From the NCBI GenBank assembly GCA_965228435.1, contig OZ245818.1, positions 7,254,001 through 7,318,000 on the forward strand: a DNA stretch of 64,000 nucleotides. The letters are read 5' to 3'. Within the stretch, counting starts at the first letter, position 1. Each line of letters opens with the position of its first letter. Under the pieces are notes generated by a model. That model did no database searches. It was given only the letters and a program-made list of their open reading frames with translations, and had not been told where the DNA came from. Origin of the DNA: Hoeflea_A sp965228435. Lineage in GTDB: Bacteria; Pseudomonadota; Alphaproteobacteria; Rhizobiales; Rhizobiaceae. Position numbers and translations under genes: made by a program. This document shows, one piece after another, positions 61,234 through 64,000 of this stretch.

Positions 61234-62307
61234 ATGAGTGATCAGAAAAACGGCTTGAGCTATCGTGATGCCGGGGTCGACATCGACTCCGGAAACAGTC
61301 TCGTGGAACGCATCAAGCCGCATATCCGGGCTACACGACGACCAGGCGCCGATGGGGATATCGGCGGCTTCGGCGGGCTGTTCGACCTGAAGGCCGCCGG
61401 CTATGAGGATCCGGTGCTTGTCGCCGCTAATGATGGGGTCGGCACCAAGCTGAAAATCGCTATCGAGACCGAAATTCACAACACCGTCGGCATCGACCTT
61501 GTTGCGATGTGTGTGAATGACCTGATCGTTCAGGGGGCTGAGCCGCTGTTTTTCCTCGACTATTTTGCGACCGGCAAGCTCGACCCGGAACAGGGTGAAC
61601 AAATTGTCGCCGGCATCGCGGAGGGCTGTATCCAGGCCGGATGTGCACTGATTGGCGGGGAAACGGCCGAAATGCCCGGCATGTACGCTGGCGCAGACTA
61701 CGATCTTGCGGGTTTTGCAGTCGGTGCCGCCGAACGATCCAGGCTTCTGCCGAAAGAGGATACTCAAGCGGGCGACAAGCTGATCGGCCTCGCCAGCTCG
61801 GGTCTTCATTCCAACGGGTTTTCGCTGGTACGGCGGGTTGTCGAGATTGCCGGACTGGAGTTTGATTCGCCGGCACCTTTTGCGCCCGACCGGAGCCTCG
61901 CGGACGTTCTGCTGACACCGACACGCATCTACGTCAAACAACTCCTTCAGACCATTCGGCAGACAGACGCCATCAAGGCATTGGCGCATATCACCGGAGG
62001 CGGATTTCCAGAGAATATTCCGCGCGTTTTGCCGGATGGCCTGTCCGCACGGATCGACCTCAGCGCAATAGATATTCCGCCGGTCTTTTCCTGGTTGAGC
62101 GCCACGGGCGGGATCGTCGAAACCGAGATGTTGCGCACGTTCAACTGCGGCATCGGAATGATCGCGGTTGTTTCTGCAGAGGACTTGGACGCAGTGGTAG
62201 CGACCTTGAACGAAGCCGGAGAGAGTGTTGTCCCGCTGGGTGAGCTTGTTGAGCGGGCCGATGATGTTGCCGCCGCCGTCACCTACGACGGGTCGTTGGC
62301 ACTATGA
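61234..62307 (+). CDS. purM: Phosphoribosylformylglycinamidine cyclo-ligase
   Basis: 357 residues from ATG 61234 (GAGGGC upstream); open sequence further upstream is not coding. Motifs: YRDAGVDIDSGN, NDGVGTKLKIA, GGETAEMPGMY and HITGGGFPENIPR. It closes the imidazole ring to give AIR in purine synthesis. It overlaps purN by 4 bases. Confidence 0.97.
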   Translation: MSDQKNGLSYRDAGVDIDSGNSLVERIKPHIRATRRPGADGDIGGFGGLFDLKAAGYEDPVLVAANDGVGTKLKIAIETEIHNTVGIDLVAMCVNDLIVQGAEPLFFLDYFATGKLDPEQGEQIVAGIAEGCIQAGCALIGGETAEMPGMYAGADYDLAGFAVGAAERSRLLPKEDTQAGDKLIGLASSGLHSNGFSLVRRVVEIAGLEFDSPAPFAPDRSLADVLLTPTRIYVKQLLQTIRQTDAIKALAHITGGGFPENIPRVLPDGLSARIDLSAIDIPPVFSWLSATGGIVETEMLRTFNCGIGMIAVVSAEDLDAVVATLNEAGESVVPLGELVERADDVAAAVTYDGSLAL

Positions 62308-62993
62308 GCGGCCGTACCGGGCCAACCGGCCGGCGCAAGCGTGTTGCGGTCATGATCTCCGGTCGCGGATCCAACCTTTCGGCGCTGATATCTGCCAGCA
62401 TGGCGACTGACTATCCTTGCCAAATCGCTGCAGTCCTGTCGGACAATCCACAGGCGGCCGGCCTCGAACTCGCCGAAACCTATGACATCGAAACCCATGC
62501 CTTCGCCCGGGCTGACTTTCCTGACAGGAAAGCCCATGAAGGGGCGATCCTGGCCGAACTGGATCGGATCGAGCCCGATTTCGTCTGTCTGGCCGGCTAT
62601 ATGCGCCTTTTGTCGGCGGATTTCGTCAATCGGTGGCGGGGATTGATTCTCAACATTCATCCGTCGTTATTGCCCAGTTTTCCGGGTCTGGACACACACC
62701 AACGTGTTTTGGCCCACCAGGTACGCATCCACGGCTGCAGTGTGCACTTCGTGACCGAAGGCATGGATGAAGGTCCTCTGATCGCCCAGGCAGCGGTTCG
62801 CGTCCTGCCGGACGATACGGAAACTGTGCTGGCTGAACGGGTGCTGTCGGCTGAACACCAGCTTTATCCGGCGGCGCTTAAGCTTGTGGCTGAGGGAAAA
62901 GTCCGAATGACCGATGCTGGTGTGGCGGTGTTCAATGGACTTCATATCGAAGACGATGAGACGATCGTTCAATCGCCCCCGGCATCCTGCTGA
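62304..62993 (+). CDS. purN: Phosphoribosylglycinamide formyltransferase
   Basis: 229 residues. RVAVMISGRGSNLSAL at the start, catalytic Asn/His in LNIHPSLLPSFPG, and HFVTEGMDEGPLIAQ with the catalytic Asp. It transfers a formyl group from 10-formyl-THF. Its 3' end overlaps the convergent molybdopterin gene by 25 bases. Confidence 0.97.
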   Translation: MSGRTGPTGRRKRVAVMISGRGSNLSALISASMATDYPCQIAAVLSDNPQAAGLELAETYDIETHAFARADFPDRKAHEGAILAELDRIEPDFVCLAGYMRLLSADFVNRWRGLILNIHPSLLPSFPGLDTHQRVLAHQVRIHGCSVHFVTEGMDEGPLIAQAAVRVLPDDTETVLAERVLSAEHQLYPAALKLVAEGKVRMTDAGVAVFNGLHIEDDETIVQSPPASC

Positions 62994-64000
62994 TCCCGCT
63001 TGAGCCACACATGGGTGTCGTGAAATGCGGCACCGCCAAACGGTGCGATGCTGTCCGCTCCGGTGAGCACATTGATGCCTTCACCATCGACAAAGCTTCG
63101 ATTTGGCCAGATTCCTTCCGAAACAAGGACGCCGCGCGGCAAATCACTGCTGACGCGCGCATGTAACCGAACTTCGCCTCGCTGGTTGCCAATGGCCACC
63201 AGTTCGCCGTCGTCGACACCTGCCGCGGCCGCATCCTCGCTGTGCATCATGACCTCGGGGCGCCCTTCCCTACGCACCGAAGACTGCGTCTCGGTGAATG
63301 TCGAATTCAGGAAGGAACGGGCCGGTGACGTGGCAAGCCGGAAGGGATGACGTTCGTCAGCGGCTTCGATCAGTTCGACGTGATCCGGGAAGACCGGCAG
63401 CTGTTCGTGGGGTCCCTGGGGTCCCAGGGACTTTGGCGGACGATTGGGTGCAGGCGATCCGGTCCAGTCCGGACGAAAACGGAATTTGCCGTCCGGCCAG
63501 CCAAATCCACGAACGAAATGCGACTTTTCGAAATCGGGCTGACAGTCGATCCATTTGTTTTGCTGCAACGCGGCCAAAGTGCCGTGCCCACTGGCCTGCA
63601 GCATATTGTCGATCAATTCATTGGCGCTCAGTCCGAACCCGGGCTGATCGGCCACGCCAAGCCGTTTCGCCAATTCCTCGACAACGTAGTGGTTGGATTT
63701 TGGCCCTTTCGGCGGCTCGATCAGTTTCGGACCAAGCATGATGTGCTGATGGCCGCCACCGCGATAAATGTCGTCATGCTCGACGAACGTTGTCGCGGGT
63801 AAGATGATGTCGGCCAGGTCCGCGGTTTCCGTCATGAATTGTTCATGCACCACGGAAAACAGGTCGTCTTGACCGAAGCCTTCCCTGACCTTTCTTTGTT
63901 CCGGCGCGATGTTCACCGGATTTGTGTTCTGGATGAGAAGCGCGGCGACCGGCGGACCACCATGCAGGGCTTCGGCATCCCCGGTCAGGATCCGACCGAT
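62969..64000 (-). CDS. Molybdopterin-dependent oxidoreductase, C-terminal part (partial)
   Basis: 343 codons are visible; the frame stays open to the right edge, so the N-terminus is outside. ALLIQNTNPVNIAPEQRKV and MTETADLADIILPATTFVEHDDI belong to the catalytic domain of DMSO-reductase-type enzymes. The last 120 residues form the molybdopterin dinucleotide-binding domain (ATSPARSFLNSTF, GVLVSEGIWPN). The substrate and partner subunits are unknown. Confidence 0.9.
   Translation of the reverse strand: MGRILTGDAEALHGGPPVAALLIQNTNPVNIAPEQRKVREGFGQDDLFSVVHEQFMTETADLADIILPATTFVEHDDIYRGGGHQHIMLGPKLIEPPKGPKSNHYVVEELAKRLGVADQPGFGLSANELIDNMLQASGHGTLAALQQNKWIDCQPDFEKSHFVRGFGWPDGKFRFRPDWTGSPAPNRPPKSLGPQGPHEQLPVFPDHVELIEAADERHPFRLATSPARSFLNSTFTETQSSVRREGRPEVMMHSEDAAAAGVDDGELVAIGNQRGEVRLHARVSSDLPRGVLVSEGIWPNRSFVDGEGINVLTGADSIAPFGGAAFHDTHVWLKRDQQDAGGD

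Overview
The window is ordinary, densely coded chromosome from an alphaproteobacterium, most likely a member of the Hyphomicrobiales (Rhizobiales), possibly a marine one. The evidence is gene order: UQCC-type chaperone-DUF177-plsX-fabH-ihfA-MerR; ribD-ribE-ribH-nusB downstream of nrdR and glyA; an LdtR-type MarR regulator beside a DUF6163 protein and a YcbB-type L,D-transpeptidase; and CDP-alcohol phosphatidyltransferase-AI-2E-hdaA-ppk-ppx divergent from purMN. Coding bias is GC-rich and even. I see no phage, transposase, integrase, rRNA or CRISPR. The genus cannot be fixed from the sequence alone.

Layout. 1-7,700: patatin-like lipase (cut by the left edge), a lone cyclic-nucleotide-binding domain, a small membrane protein behind a structured leader, tRNA-Pro(GGG), a DUF4114 protein, a 33-residue basic protein, a GNAT acetyltransferase, and two exported proteins. 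7,700-14,100: a complete TRAP transporter locus (dctM, dctQ, dctP) with its own two-component system (dctD, dctB). 14,150-18,430: a PadR/GyrI-like pair, then a CarH-like B12 photoreceptor candidate beside a globin-coupled aerotaxis transducer. 18,500-26,900: fatty-acid initiation genes, IHF-alpha, respiratory-chain and outer-membrane assembly factors, a lipid A deacylase and a proton-pumping pyrophosphatase. 27,000-33,200: transport and catabolism of methylated glycines and hydroxyproline-like compounds. 33,250-38,000: NusB, riboflavin synthesis, NrdR, GlyA. 38,100-43,000: the cell-wall locus. 43,200-54,800: HemB, an SLC13 transporter, Bpt, ParC, AspS, RNase D. 54,800-64,000: polyphosphate metabolism, HdaA, lipid synthesis, PurM/PurN and the C-terminal part of a molybdopterin oxidoreductase (cut by the right edge).

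How genes work together. DctB/DctD probably senses and switches on DctPQM. Ppk and Ppx make and degrade polyphosphate and share an operon with HdaA, which ends DnaA-ATP activity after replication starts. PlsX and FabH feed phospholipid synthesis. RibD, RibE and RibH with NusB form the usual riboflavin-transcription cluster. LdtR probably controls the nearby L,D-transpeptidase.

Most unusual items: a DctD-type AAA+ activator without the sigma54-contacting GAFTGA loop, with a palindromic site close upstream of dctP; a 269-bp element bounded by perfect 22-bp inverted repeats at 44939-45207; a leader with a small ORF and competing stems ahead of a 76-residue membrane protein; a 20-bp perfect palindrome touching the padR start codon; and a CarH-like protein keeping all light-sensing residues I can check. 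I found no clearly new multi-gene system.
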